Source of the DNA: Endocalyx cinctus
Taxonomy: Eukaryota; Ascomycota; Sordariomycetes; Amphisphaeriales; Apiosporaceae
DNA: 64,000 nt
Reading direction: 5' to 3'
NCBI GenBank assembly: GCA_001600455.1
Contig: BCKC01000008.1
Span: forward strand, 717,345 to 781,344
A model generated the notes under the pieces. The model did not search any database and had not been told where the DNA came from. It saw nothing but the letters and a program-made list of their open reading frames with translations. Made by a program: the position numbers and the translations under genes. Shown here in pieces: positions 1 to 11,813 of this stretch (positions are counted from its first letter, which is position 1; each line of letters begins with the position of its first letter).

Positions 1-2534
1 TAGATCACATGGCCAATATCCTCGTGACGTTTTCTTTCTTTGTCTATTGTCTTCGTGTCATCCGAGCATTACCTATATGTTTTGAGAGAGCATGTTCGGA
101 GAGGCATACTAAACCACTTCTTGTCTTATGCAATGGGTGGTCCTTTCTGGTTTCTGATATTACGATAATAGCTCCCTTAAGCTTTTCATGTGGTATCCTA
201 GAAAAAAGGTTATATCTTTCTCATACGTTCCTCCTGGGCGTGTTGGCTAAGCAGCCTGTGCCGGCCCTCATCTTATTGTTCCCTTAGAATACCCCAGAAT
301 GGGGGTCAGGATAGATTTGTGGTGAAGCTCCCTACGCCAGTATTTGTCAGGTTGAAACATAAAACTAAACATAAATCTCCTGAGATCTGTGCTTACCATA
401 CGTGTGTGATATGGACCGAGAGTACTTGATTTGAAAAAGAAAACCACCCGAGAAATCAAACACTGGCCCTTACAACCGGTATTTTTAATACGACACTTTA
501 TTCGAGACGCATTTTTTGCCAGGGAGTGAGAAAGTAAATGCCGCTATCAATATTCCAAAAGCAAGTATTCGACACTACACAGAAAATCACAAGAGATATT
601 TTAAGATATCGTCATTTGAACTAAGACGCGATATACATGTATAAGGGGCGGTAGATAAACACGCTACACTTACGATTTACTAGCAAATTACATTTGAGAT
701 GTTATGCTGTGGTATTCAGACAGCCTCGTTTACATCTATAACAAGGATCGAAGTTTATGTACGGAGTACTAACTAACATTTGGCCTATCTCACCACCATC
801 GAATACTACATTACAGAAAAGAAGGTGTGGAATCCTCGAAGAAGCACTCCTTTCCATTCCCTCTTCTCCGTTCTTCTGCTTGTCTTTTTTTCTTCCCCTT
901 AGGGTACGTATTAAAATATCGCAATCGACGTCGTGACAGCGGAAGGTCCGGCGGGAGATACAATACCGGGACTCGGCCGAGTAATAGGGAAACATAACCT
1001 CACTATCGTTTTTTTTTCAGTATATTTTTGAATTAAGCTAGCCCAAAAGCGTGGCGTTCACTTGAATTTGCTATCGGACTGAATTATACAGTCATCACAA
1101 AGAAGACGCGGAAGCTCGTAACTCAAATCTATGCATGCATCCTTCAGTGACATGGCCCGCGACGTCACGGCTCGTCGGATGTGAGGGATGGCAGATGTGT
1201 TACCTACGAGGATGTTAGTAAATGATGGTCAATCCAAGACAAGTGATGCCAATGAAAAATCGAGAATCAGACCTTTAGGTGTTACTGTCTTAGGAATAAG
1301 TTGCCATACCTGTTTGTCGAGGTATAGGAAGTGGGTATGCGGTTTTTTCTTTTTCTTCATAATCTGCTTGCCTGTCCATACCATATCGAGAGGGATATGT
1401 ATGTTTGCATGTATATATGTAATACGTAAATTTTCATCATCATCATCATCATCATTATCATCATCAGTCATCCCCAAGTAAGACATGTCCATAAGCTAGA
1501 TACACTGCAATCGAATCTTGTCAAACGTTGGCAGATCTCTGACATGCACCCAGTAGTGTCTCGGGTTGCTCCCTCTATGGGTTTAGAATGAATCACGACC
1601 ATGGAAAACTCGTTAGTATACTTACAACGCTCATTTCCGGTACCCGGCGCAAATAATCGCATAACTTACCGACGTTGTCCCAAGACTACGGGTACCAAGT
1701 TTGAAATACTTTCCAAGCTAACTGGACTAAAAACCGAGTCACCACTCTCGTGACACCTAACACGACGCCCGTATTTAATTGTACAAACGATCCTTCAACC
1801 GTCAAATCTCTCCAGATGAACGAGTTTCGTGTCGCTCCAGATATTTGTTAGCTGTGCGAGCTTGGTTAGCACAAGCTTTCCCTTTTCGTGTTAAAAATGA
1901 CGCTTCATGTCTTGGTGTCAAACCGTATCACACTATTCCAATATGACGCCTAACCTAGTGCTTGGAATGATACGACAACACAAATACAAATGGCGCTCCT
2001 GGAGTTTTCCCACCATCGACTAGGAATGGTGGTGCTACTTAAGGACAAATTGAAATCTAATCTAGGCAAGAAATATAGATTATATCTCGTTTGTGTATTC
2101 CCGACGCTGACTTCCGCTTTCCTTTTCCAATTTTCTGTACTCTGCTGTCACCAATAAAGTCTATTTAAGTTGATATATAGACTTTACAGTTACCCAAAAC
2201 TAAGGAAATAGTTTCTATAGCCCTTGCCTCGTTAGAGCGACCGATATAGTATAATATTTTTGGGAGGAAGGACAGGCTTTCCCGACAATCAACAACCAGA
2301 TAAAATCATCGAGGAACCCAAACGACAGGATTTGACGCACCATTATTTCATCCCACTCCTCGGCCATAAGCACCACGTACTTCTCTCGGGAGTAGGCGAC
2401 ATATCGAGAATCCGAGGAAAGGGATTCGGCCGAATCTTTTCGAACTCGCCAATCTACCCTCTACTTTCTTGAATGAAAAGCGCGGTTCCTCGAACTTGCG
2501 AAGGTAGCCGATATTTAGTTACCAAAAGGCTGTC
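1..2534. other. Intergenic, no gene recognised
   Basis: Open frames here are short and show no family resemblance or plausible splicing. The stretch holds a (CAT)n microsatellite near 1435-1466 and one copy of the GTACGGAGTAC motif at 759-769. The last few hundred bases are presumably the promoter of the MFS gene that follows. Confidence 0.6.
1435..1466. repeat. (CAT)n trinucleotide microsatellite
   Basis: About ten CAT/TCA units with one interruption (CATTAT), in gene-free DNA. Confidence 0.9.
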
Positions 2535-4381
2535 ATGGTAACGTATCAAGAGCACGTCCGTGGCTGGCGCCAACCCGTTCTCGTTGCAGTGTAAGGGAAT
2601 CCCCTTGTCTACCAGAGTATAATGGTTCGGCGGTCCAACTAAAAGTCTGCAGTATACTTCTCGGCCTTCTATTTTCTAGTCTCGATGCCTCCATCGTGTC
2701 CACATCCCTAGTTACCATATCGATTGACCTGCAAGATTTCCTTCGCGCACCGTGGGTCGTCTTGTCCTACCTGCTAGCTTATCTCGGATTTGCTATCGCA
2801 TTTGCCAAACTGAGCGATATTTACGGCCGCCGGGATATCCTTTGTGCTGCCTGGGTCTTGTTTGCTGGCTTCTCGGTGGGGTGCGGGTGCGCAACTACGA
2901 TGACTCAGCTGTTCGTTCCCCCTTACGCACTTAAAAAACTTCTTCTTTTGCTCGATGACGGCTGACTGACGGGCCGCGTAGCATCGTCTTTAGAGTCTTC
3001 CAGGGTATGGGCGGCTCTGGATTATACAGCCTAGCCCAGATTGCCATGTTCGAAATCGGCCCGCGTCACAACCCTAGTCTTATGGGAGCTCTTATCGGTA
3101 TCGCCCTGGCAATTTCTTACGTCCTAGGGCCCGTCCTAGGCGGAGTTTTATCGTCAATGACAACCTGGAGGTGGATATTCTGGATTAAGTAAATCTTCCC
3201 TCTCGAGTCAACGTCCGCGGCTGATGTGAAACATAGTATCCCTTCCGGAGTGCTGGCGATAGTCGCCTTATACCTGAGCTGGCCTAGCACTTTGGGTAGT
3301 AGGGCTGATGGGCTAGCAGCGATACGAAGAATTGACTGCCTGGGCAATTTACTGGTCATTTCAGCCTGCGTTTTCCTGGTATTCTCACTGCAGGAAGCCG
3401 GAGCCTATACCTATGACTGGAACAGCCCCGTCATAGTCATATCCTTATGCCTTTCATCTCTCGCTTGGGTTAGCTTCTTCGCATGGGAGATCTTTCTCTC
3501 GATGAGAAAACCCTCTGTCATCGAGCCAATTCTCCCTATTCGACTCGTGACGAACCTGGTTTATTCTTCCTGCGTGTTGTAAGTTTCACGATGGCGTGGG
3601 TAATCTGCAGGGTTACTAAATAAATTTCAGATGCACGTTCTGTACTGGTTTTGTCTACCTGTCGATCCTGATTATACTACCTGAGAGATTTCAGATCGTC
3701 AACGGTAACAATGCATTCTACTCCGGAATACATTTACTACCCATGCTTGGGGCGACAGCTCTTGGTGCCTTCTCCGCCGGGGCGGTTTCACGGCGGCGTA
3801 ATAACACCCCGTGGGCGTTAATGGCGGCGCATGTCTTCCAACTTCTCGGGGTCAGTCTTCTGTCGCTACTACGTGAAGTCGGCACGGCAATCAAGGCGCA
3901 ATACGGCTATCAAGTTCTGCTCGGCATAGGAATCGGGCTTTCCCTGGGCGCCTCCACCATCATCGCGTCGGTCCAGTCTGGACAAACCGACTTAGCTGTA
4001 GCGCAGGGCCTCATAGCACAAGCTCGAGTACTGGGCGGTAGTATCGGTATCGCTATCTGCAGCATTATTTTCAACCGAAAAATTGCTAATCAATTAGCCC
4101 CCACGATGGACCCGACCGATCTTACCGCGCTTCATCACAGCCCGACCATATCCCAATGGCTGCCTGCTACGGTGCAGTATCCTGTGAAATCGGTATACGC
4201 ATCGGCATTCGTCGATGATATCAAAGTTATGATAGGCGTCGCCGCCGTTGGTCTCGCCGCGAGCTGCTTCACGTATCAGAAGCACCCGCCCCCTTTGCCT
4301 AATGTCCAGCAAGCCAAGGAGGCTGCGGGGATGACGGGGCAAAGCGATACTGAACTCGACGACTTAGTGAGCGTTCGCTAG
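2535..4381 (+). CDS. MFS transporter, DHA14-like drug/H+ antiporter
   Basis: Plasma-membrane transporter of the major facilitator superfamily, drug:H+ antiporter type; substrate unknown. The five-exon model is 2535-2590, 2653-2910, 2982-3188, 3237-3578 and 3631-4381, all in phase, giving 537 aa. The first helix carries the family motif LDASIV (Asp about residue 30) and the loop 2-3 motif A ends in DIYGRRD (about 76-80). The helix 4 region reads RVFQGMGGSG and helix 5 reads VLGPVLGGVLSS, as expected of 14-TM antiporters. The first exon supplies the usual RGWR stretch just before helix 1. The donor at 2911 (GTTCGT) is weak but joins QL to IVFRVFQG correctly. No frameshift or stop is seen. The start is the first ATG in the exon; an additional upstream exon cannot be excluded. 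It converges on the SRPBCC gene. Confidence 0.85.
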
Positions 4382-4680
4382 GCACCTTATCAAGGTCCAG
4401 CGAGTTATCGTGTATCCTAATAGCGTAGTGAACATCCATAATCGTGTTATCCCGTTTCACATCTTCTTACTTTGCAGTCATGGATGTCATTATTGACAGT
4501 TCAAAAGTGAGCAAAGTTCGATCAGGTTAAAGTGTATTTGAAAGACTAGGAGTGTTAGAGCTTAACATTTGCTTATCAGATTGGATGAACAGTTTGCCTT
4601 ATTGGATCAAAATGGGGGGGATATTAGAATTGAAAGGTGCGCATTTGTACAGAATACACCAGTGTAATATCAGTGATTAA

Positions 4681-5334
4681 TCAGGTGCCTTTGGCCTTCT
4701 CTTCAGCTTGTTTCTTCAAGCCGTCCATCCATAAACCAAATCCCCTAAGCAACTTGGAACCGATGAAGGTCGTAATAATCCATACAACAGGCCCATGGAA
4801 GGTCTCGTAACAATAATATTCGGTAGTACCATCGGGGCGCTGCAGAAACTCCTGGGTTCTCTCTGCACGTATGAACCATGAATTGTCGGGCGTCCTCCAG
4901 GAAACACGCAACCCCTTTTGACCGTTACGGGTCAATTCCTGTAGGGCACTGACGACGAGTGCTGAATTGTTGATTCGGGATTTCGGGTTGTCTGGGTCTA
5001 GGCGGACTTCAAAAGTGAATTTGGTGCCGAGGAGAAGCATCTTTTCTTTCTCGGCAACCAAATGTGCTAGGGTGGCGGGAGTGGTAGAAGTATCCGCCGG
5101 TGAGGAGTTGACGGTCACGTTCGGAATCCAAGTATTCCATTGAGGATAAGCCGAGGTATCAAGTAAGACTTGCATACATATTTCTGGGGAGGCAGCAATG
5201 GTAGTCGAGCAAATAAGAGAGGTGCTGCCGTGACCATTGGTGGGTTGTGCTATAGAGGAAGCCCACTTTGGTGGTTGATCCGACGGAAAAGGAATGGGAA
5301 AGGGATCTGCCTCTTGAACAGGTTGAGAAGTCAT
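4681..5334 (-). CDS. SRPBCC (START/Bet v1-like) domain protein
   Basis: A single-exon 217-aa protein. After a roughly 35-residue polar leader, the sequence runs STTIAASPEICMQVLLDTSAYPQWNTW, with a hydrophobic core strand pattern and a final helix ending GLWMDGLKKQAEEK. This is the usual layout of the polyketide cyclase/dehydrase SRPBCC fold, which forms a deep ligand pocket. The natural ligand and reaction cannot be read from the sequence, and many fungal members are uncharacterised. It has no signal peptide or membrane segment, so a cytosolic location is inferred. It is convergent with the MFS gene, about 300 bp away. The start is the only in-frame ATG upstream of the domain. Confidence 0.75.
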   Translation of the reverse strand: MTSQPVQEADPFPIPFPSDQPPKWASSIAQPTNGHGSTSLICSTTIAASPEICMQVLLDTSAYPQWNTWIPNVTVNSSPADTSTTPATLAHLVAEKEKMLLLGTKFTFEVRLDPDNPKSRINNSALVVSALQELTRNGQKGLRVSWRTPDNSWFIRAERTQEFLQRPDGTTEYYCYETFHGPVVWIITTFIGSKLLRGFGLWMDGLKKQAEEKAKGT

Positions 5335-6285
5335 CTTTTATTACTATTACTATTATTATTACGATTCTCTATTTCGATAACAACAGTACTATTGGCAGTA
5401 AGAAAAGAAGTTTCTTTGTTTAAGAGTACCGAATGACGGAGAAGACTACGCAGTATGGAACATGTTAAGATAAGAGTAAACGCAACCTCTTAAATATTCC
5501 ATAAATGTTATAACATATAATAGATATTGCATTAAACGAGCCTGCAGTTGACCAGGCAGCCAGGGTCTAAAATTTGGGCCCGGGTTCAACTACTTAGTGG
5601 TTATTTACAGCGGTTATATCACTGTAAACTGCACTATAAATCTACCATTGAACCGAGACTCAGCGCTAGTTCAGCATCAGTCCAGCGACGACGGGTCGGG
5701 CGAAGCGCGGGCCAGGATCAGGGTTAGTTCCCGGAGGTCTGGGAGGCGGTTCAAGCCCCTTATTAGTTTATACGATGTTATTTCGCGATGTATGTTATGT
5801 TATGATATTTTTTATTCTCAACGGAGGTTCAGTGTAGGTAAAAGTTGAAGCCGGGTCAAATTTAGACCTGGGTTCAGTTGACCGCCGTTGACCCCCTGGT
5901 CAACTCTAACCTCGGATTAAGCATACTTCATGATAAACATGCATGAAAATGACTAAAACGAGGCGTGGGAAGCGGGCATGGATAGATCCAAGGATCACAT
6001 GCGACGACGATTAGACGGTCACGTCATAGTCATAATACTATCTTGGTCTTTTTAAGTTGTAGATAGCTCCAGTAGGTAAGTATTCGTGTACGTAGACGTA
6101 GACAGTAATTTGAACTTTTTATACGCTGTTTCTAGTCTCGAGAATATCAAGTGTCGTAGGATCTGAGCAGTTGGTGCAATCGAAAAGTAAATAATTCATT
6201 TATAGGCATTGTTTCGATATCTACCTACCTAGTTCCAGATACTACACGCATACCACCAATACCAATTATCTTATACCTCGGCACG
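5335..6285. other. Intergenic region with MITE-like element
   Basis: No gene is seen. Most of the first half is the inverted-repeat element at 5546-5905; the rest is the promoter side of the RraA-like gene. Confidence 0.55.
5546..5905. mobile_element. MITE-like element with degenerate terminal inverted repeats
   Basis: The left end (from 5546, AGTTGACCAGG) and the reverse complement of the right end (to 5905) start with the same 11 bases. They then both carry CCAGG(G)TCTAAA(A)TTT, a CCCGG block and TTCAAC in the same order, over about 55 bases on the left and 75 on the right. The right arm has an extra block of about 20 bases. No transposase frame lies between them, so a non-autonomous (MITE-like) element is inferred. 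A target-site duplication is not obvious. Confidence 0.5.
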
Positions 6286-7239
6286 ATGCCAGAACCAAAG
6301 GATCCAATCGTAGAAGCCTTGCAGAATTACACAACGTAAGTATACTATAGCAACTCACGCCGACGCCCAAACACTTGATTGGGGTATATCAACCTACCAT
6401 CTGACTAACGCGGTAATAGTTGCGATGTATCCGACGCGCTCTGCAAGCTCAAATATCCCAACGGCGGCTTCTTAAGCGGCCTCACCATGTGGAGTCCGGA
6501 GCGACAGCAAGGCGCCACCAAGATCGTAGGTCCGGCCTATACGGTGAAATACGTCCCGCTCGACGACCCGGAGCCGAAGCACCCATCACACTACGTATGT
6601 TTTGTTTGAGATCAAATTTTAAGCTCAAGGTTTTTTTTTTTTTTTACGCCTCTTTCGTTTTAAGCGAATTGATTTTTTTTTTAACCGTTAAAGACAACAA
6701 GATCGATTCCGTACCCGAAGGTGCCGTGATATTCGTCTCGTGCCCGCCCAAGATTCCCAACGCCGTCTACGGCGGGCTCATGTCGACGCGCGCCCGGGCC
6801 AGCGGCGCCGTAGGTTCCATCATCGACGGCAGGTTTCGAGATTTGCAGGAGCAGCGCGATCTAGGTTGGCCCGTAAGCTGATACAATTTTCTTAAACCTC
6901 CCGATTAGCCCTCCCCCTAAGCTAAGCTAAGCTAAACTAAATTAATTTCGACTATTAAAGATTTTTGCCCGCGACGTAGGAACGGCGCCGCCGGCGGAGC
7001 TGCTCAAAGTAGCCGCCGTCGACGTCCCGGTCAAGCTGCAGACGGACGAGCAGGACGCCGTGATCCGCCCCGGCGATTACCTCGTAGCCGATATCAACGG
7101 CGTCGTCGTCTTGCCCGCGGAGCTGGCGGAGCAGGCGCTCCCGTTGATGAAGAAGCAGGTCGAGGCCGATGAAAAGATGGCGGAGGCGATAAAAAAAGGT
7201 ATGAGTTTCAACGAGGCGAGCAAGAAATTCAGGGGGTGA
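6286..7239 (+). CDS. RraA-like / 4-hydroxy-4-methyl-2-oxoglutarate aldolase family protein
   Basis: Exons 6286-6335, 6420-6594, 6702-6872 and 6961-7239 join in phase to 224 aa. The fold is that of the RraA-like family, which includes bacterial HMG/CHA aldolases (metal-dependent pyruvate aldolases) and RNase E regulators. The conserved loop GSIIDGRFRDL is present, with the Arg-Asp pair that binds substrate and metal in the aldolases. It is followed by LGWPIFARDVGTAPP and VRPGDYL-type GDYLVADINGVVVLP, both typical. Since fungi lack RNase E, an aldolase/decarboxylase role is the more likely one; this is inference. It is probably cytosolic and soluble. The intron 3 acceptor is preceded by a GCTAA-rich branch region at about 6919-6940. 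The downstream Dabb gene is convergent, 195 bp away. Confidence 0.82.
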
Positions 7240-7433
7240 GCTACATGGCTGGCTGGGTTCATCTCACTGTCACGAAAAAAAAAAAGGAACTCCCTAGCCT
7301 ATCTTATCTGACGGGGTAAATATCATGTGAATTTTTTTTTTAACTATAAAACCTGCAACCGAAGCGGCGCAGTTATCTCGCGTCGTACTCCTACACCATA
7401 CTGTTTAAAGCATGTAACCTAGTTGCGTAGCGG

Positions 7434-7972
7434 TTATGCGGCGGCGCCGGCCTCGTAGTAGACGGTCAGGACGCCAGAAGGGCCACCGCTAATGCCGAAC
7501 GACATTGCTTTCTTCTTAAGGGCCGCATGCGCCTCGCATTCCTCGTCGTAGTAGCGCATGTCCTCGAGGCTCGCAAACTCCATCTTGCTCACCACCGTCC
7601 AACCTTGCGATCGCTGGTCGCACACTGGGCCAGTCGGTATTAGTATATAGTTTCAAGGAGAATAAGACAACGTGGTGTGCATCGGGTGACAAGCTGGAAC
7701 TATTTCTTTTCTTTTTTTCTGCCACGACTGCTCCTTGGAGAACTCACTAGCTTGGCCCGTTTCCATAGACAAGATGTAGGGCTTGCCATCCTAAAGCGGG
7801 AATATCAGCATGGCGTGTCCACCTAAGAAGGGAATGTGTATGCATTCTAGCGATAACTAACCTTTTTTTGGTCATTGGCTAGGCATTTATACGCCTCCAC
7901 AAGCTTTTGCTGACCCTCTTCTTGAGGTAGCTTGAACATTGTGACCCGGTGGATATTGTTGTTAATCATCAT
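7434..7972 (-). CDS. Stress-responsive A/B barrel (Dabb) domain protein
   Basis: Three exons on the minus strand (7972-7862, 7790-7748, 7624-7434) give 114 aa, about the size of a single dimeric alpha-beta barrel. The first strand reads IHRVTMFKLP and is followed by a helix with VEAYKCLANDQKK. The last exon has GWTVVSKMEFASLEDMRYYD followed by a helix, which is the characteristic second half of the Dabb/EthD-like fold. Fungal members are small cytosolic proteins of mostly unknown function; some act as cyclases or heme/ligand binders. I chose the ATG just before MINNNIHRV because the upstream frame is closed in good context and the domain starts immediately after it. The exons are short and the phases all fit, so this is a confident spliced model. 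Confidence 0.75.
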
Positions 7973-8881
7973 TAACCGATTTGAGCTGAAAAGTAAAAAG
8001 AAATAAAAAAAGTTTTTAGATATTGTATAGGAGGTTCTACTTAGTGTCCATCTCATCTACCAGAAGAAGCAATCCCAACGGATCAGGTTTTTTATACTCT
8101 TTAGCCCGGATATTTCAGCACCGGACCTCCTTCGTCTCACGTAGAATATCCGATGGGGAAAATGAGATTACCTTGTCATCGCTGACGTCTATCGAGTAAT
8201 TTAGAAGGAACCTTGGAACTATTTCACCTTCCGTGGATAGGTTTCGTTGCGAAATGTGCTGGGTAGGTAGCATGGGTGGTTATGGTGGTAGGAATTAACT
8301 CCCTGGTTATTTACATGGCATAATTGGATTCAAATATTTTTTTTTTTTTTTTTTGAATTCATACTGCAATTTTATGATCTAGTCGGCGCCGATAACGCAG
8401 CCGTGCCACTTTGTTACCTGAATAAACTGAATCCGTGTATGATTCTATATAATCTATAAATATATACTTAGTCTTAATATCAATGCTCTTATACCCATGA
8501 AGTTCACACATATACCCCGCTCTACCTGCTCCGGTCCCGTTAGGAGAGGGGGGATCAACATAGGTGCAGACCAACTGTATCAGACATTACGGATAGCTAT
8601 GTTCACTCGCCTGATCCTCCAGATAAGAGCCGTTCTGAGTCATTCCAATCACACACTGTAATCTCGGAAAGGCAGGTCGTTGGTCGCCGTCAGCCCAACA
8701 CTGATATAATTTGACATCCCGTAACTAAAGTGGTAGCCAAAGATGCATATTTGGTGCTACTGAACATTGCGATTAATCAACGTAGCTTCTTGCATTAGCA
8801 AGTCAAATATCTTTCACGACGTATACCAAGGAAAGACCCTACGAATTCTCCCAACATCTACCACGGAGGAAATCTGTCAAA
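7973..8881. other. Intergenic, no gene recognised
   Basis: Divergent promoter space between the Dabb gene and the amidase. It holds a T-tract of about 18 near 8337-8354 and nothing else recognisable. Confidence 0.55.
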
Positions 8882-10709
8882 ATGAAGATCTTGGTGGGCC
8901 TCGAGCTTCTTGCGTTGGCCGCGATCAGCCAGACGTCGCTGGGGTGTCCTTGCGCCATGGGAGACTTCCCGCCGCTGATCGAAGCCACGTTGGATGACCT
9001 CGCGGCGGGGCTGGAAATGGGGTTATTTACGAGCGTCGAACTTGTCCAGGCTTACACGGCTCGCATCACGGAGATGAACGGGACCCTCGGCATGGTGACC
9101 GAGATGAATCCCGACGCGATCTCCATCGCCGCCGAGGCGGACGCTTCGAGGACCTCGGGAACGTCCTTGGGCCCGCTTCACGGTATCCCGATCCTGATAA
9201 AGGGAAACATCGCGACGAACGACGGTATGTCGACTACGGCGGGATCTTACGCGCTGCTCGGGGCCCAGGTACCCGCTGATAGCACGGTTGCCGCCCGGCT
9301 GCGGAAGGCCGGCGCCATCATCCTCGGCAAGACAAATCTTTCTCAATGGGCAAACTATCGCAGCACGAATAGTAGTAACGGGTGGTCTGCTTACGGCGGG
9401 CAAACCCAAGGAGCATATTATCCAGGGCAGGATCCCTCGGGCTCATCAGTAAGCAACCCGCAGTTTTATATTCTTACTTCCCCTTGACTCTTGAATTTCT
9501 GGAGTTTTCCAGAACTCAGAGCGGTAAAATGGAGGCTATCTTACGGTGATGGTTGGAAGTATTTACTTATTATGCTTACTCACTTGACGATTACTCACGC
9601 CCTCTACGTAGTCCGGTAGCGGCGTTGCCAGCTCCCTGGGATTGGCGCTGGCCTCGCTCGGCACAGAAACCGACGGTTCCATCGTGTCGCCATCCAACGT
9701 CAATAATATCGTCGGCATCAAACCCACGGTCGGGTTAACCTCGAGATATCTCGTAGTTCCGATCTCGGAACATCAGGACACGGTCGGTCCCATGACCAGA
9801 ACCGTCAAGGACGCCGCGTACGTCCTAGCGGCGCTCGCGGGCTCCGACCCCAACGACAACTACACGTCCGCGATCCCCTTCGAGGAGATACCCGATTACG
9901 TCGGGGCGTGCGATTATTCGGCGCTCAGCGGCAAGCGGGTGGGCGTACCCCGGAACTTGTTCGAATCGGGGACGTCGGACGAGAGGTACGCGCCTATGCT
10001 CGCCGCCTTCAACAAGTCTTTAGACGTTCTACGATCTGCGGGCGCGACGGTGATAGACGGTATACACCTAGAAGGATACGATACCCTCTCAAGCGCCAAC
10101 TTCGAGACTATCGTTCTAGACGCCGATTTTGCCACGAACTTAGAGGAGTACCTAGCCGAGTTAGTAGTCAATCCGTACGACATCCACAATCTCGCGGAAC
10201 TGCAGAATTTTACCCAAGGCTTCGCGCTCGAGGAATGGCCGTCGCGCGATACCGGAATCTGGGAAGAGACGCTTGAACTGGGATTAGGGAAGGACAGCCC
10301 GGAAGCGTGGGCTAATTATACGGCCAACCAGTACTTTGGGGGCCTTCTAGGTATCACGGGAGCGATTCGAAACCAGTCGCTGGATGGGTTGGTCGTGCCG
10401 ACGGAATTTTCATCCTATTTACCAGCTATCATCGGATCTCCAATCGTGTCCGTACCGATGGGCTCCTGGCCCCCAAATACCACGGTGATTCCAAACCGAC
10501 GTGGCAATCTGGTCGATACGGCACCCAACGTCCCTTTCGGACTCGCTTTCTTGGGTGATCATTTTAGCGAGGAGAAGTTGATTGGTATGGCGTACGCGTT
10601 TGAGCAAAGGACCAAGATTCGCGACTCGGTTAAGCCGTATATTGAGCCCACTACCGAGATTGCTGATATTTTGGCGAACCGACCTGAGAAAATAAAGGGG
10701 TTCCTATAG
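8882..10709 (+). CDS. Amidase signature family hydrolase, secreted
   Basis: Two exons (8882-9448, 9612-10709) encode 554 aa. The N-terminus is a clear signal peptide (MKILVGLELLALAAISQTSLG), so secretion or the secretory pathway is expected. The Ser-cisSer-Lys triad of the family is visible: Lys107 in PILIKGN, the cis-Ser in the Ser-rich SGSSSGSG block (about 187-192), and the nucleophile Ser212 in TETDGSI. The intron falls inside the signature. Conserved GIKPTVGLTSR and HQDTVGPMTRTVKDAA stretches follow. The family hydrolyses amide bonds of amides, amino acid amides or acyl-amides; the substrate cannot be predicted here. Length and motifs look complete. Codon use is GC-rich and similar to neighbouring housekeeping genes. 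Confidence 0.9.
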
Positions 10710-11000
10710 TTATATGTCTGCTAATTTTACAAGAGAGGGTGGTATAGTACAGCGTAGTACAGTGCAATCATAGTGCAGGGCATACGCTAATAAAACATGT
10801 TAACCTATCCGCCTATGTAACTAACTCTTTTACCCCACGCTGACCTTTTTTTCTTTTGTGGCTGCTTCGTGCAAAAAATTCTCTATTTAAAACAACTATC
10901 ACAGCGCCATCCTTTCTTTGATTCTTTAAATCTATGCTTTGAATATAATAGAAAAACGCCTCATAACATTTTATGCGTATTTATTCAACTCACTGCAAAA
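10710..11000. other. Short intergenic region
   Basis: 3' end of the amidase and 5' leader of the YAE1-like gene. The frame of the latter is open upstream of 11001 from 10869, but without homology. Confidence 0.5.
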
Positions 11001-11540
11001 ATGCACTTACCGGTCCAAGAACAAATGGAGCATTCATCAAATCCTTTGACGGACTATTCTCAAACCCAGGAGGCATACACAACATCAAATAATGAAATAT
11101 CATTGGATTCTCGGAGACTCCGGGCGCAACACAACAAAGAGGGGTACCGAGAAGGAATCACCGCTGGAAAGGCACAAAACATCCAAACAGGTTTCGACGA
11201 AGGATTCAACTTGGGCGCGAATATCGGGTTACGAGCTGGTCAAATGCTCGGTCTTCTAGAGGCCATAATCTCCGCCCTGGGCGAAAACAGCGTTGGCGAA
11301 GAACTCGATGAGCTAACGCGAGTCCAACAACTATTTACCCGCGCCCAGCAAGACCTGAATATCAATGCCATATTCGATCAGGCATATTGGTCAGGCGATG
11401 GGAATTGGAAATTTGATATTGGTGAAAAGTCTGAGGATAATAACCTGACATTTGAAAATATTGCATGTAAACATCCCTTACTCTTAAAATGGGATAATAT
11501 CGTTAAAAGAGAGGTTATGAAATGGAAAATAAATATATAA
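11001..11540 (+). CDS. YAE1: Yae1-like deca-GX3 protein (Fe-S assembly adaptor)
   Basis: An intronless 179-aa protein. The central segment GYREGITAGKAQNIQTGF, followed by DEGFNLGANIGLRAGQMLG, is the deca-GX3 repeat (Gly every fourth residue) that defines the Yae1/Lto1 family. In yeast, Yae1 with Lto1 recruits the cytosolic Fe-S targeting complex to the ABC protein Rli1. Preceding RRLRAQHNKEGY is typical of Yae1 rather than Lto1. The C-terminal part is divergent and ends in a basic, AT-rich tail. The ATG at 11001 is preferred over a non-ATG frame extension upstream because the leader before it is AT-rich and non-conserved. Codon use is less GC-rich than the amidase. Confidence 0.8.
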   Translation: MHLPVQEQMEHSSNPLTDYSQTQEAYTTSNNEISLDSRRLRAQHNKEGYREGITAGKAQNIQTGFDEGFNLGANIGLRAGQMLGLLEAIISALGENSVGEELDELTRVQQLFTRAQQDLNINAIFDQAYWSGDGNWKFDIGEKSEDNNLTFENIACKHPLLLKWDNIVKREVMKWKINI

Positions 11541-11813
11541 AATAAAGAAAATACTATGTAACAGAGGTGATATAGTACCTACTCTGCTACTGTCAGGGTG
11601 TGGAGCATATGGATAACCTGATAGCCTGATAGTATGGCTGTACGGGTGTAGTGAAGCACCCCTTCTAAGCTAACTGTACGCACTATATCTATCTAGATAC
11701 GGGTGTGCGTACAGGCTATATAGTATTAAAGAAAAAGAAGAAAAAGTTCTACAGGTTTAAATAAAATATGAGTTAAAAAGAAATAGAGAAAAAAAAAAAA
11801 AAAAAGTATTCCG
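11541..11813. other. Intergenic, no gene recognised
   Basis: AT-rich, with a short tract of A near 11790-11805 next to the tRNA 3' end. A T-rich tract on the minus strand here is the likely RNA polymerase III terminator of the tRNA. Confidence 0.5.

Noticed and set aside
9023..9409. Antisense frame over the amidase
   Set aside because: Shadow frame; sense strand holds the catalytic motifs.
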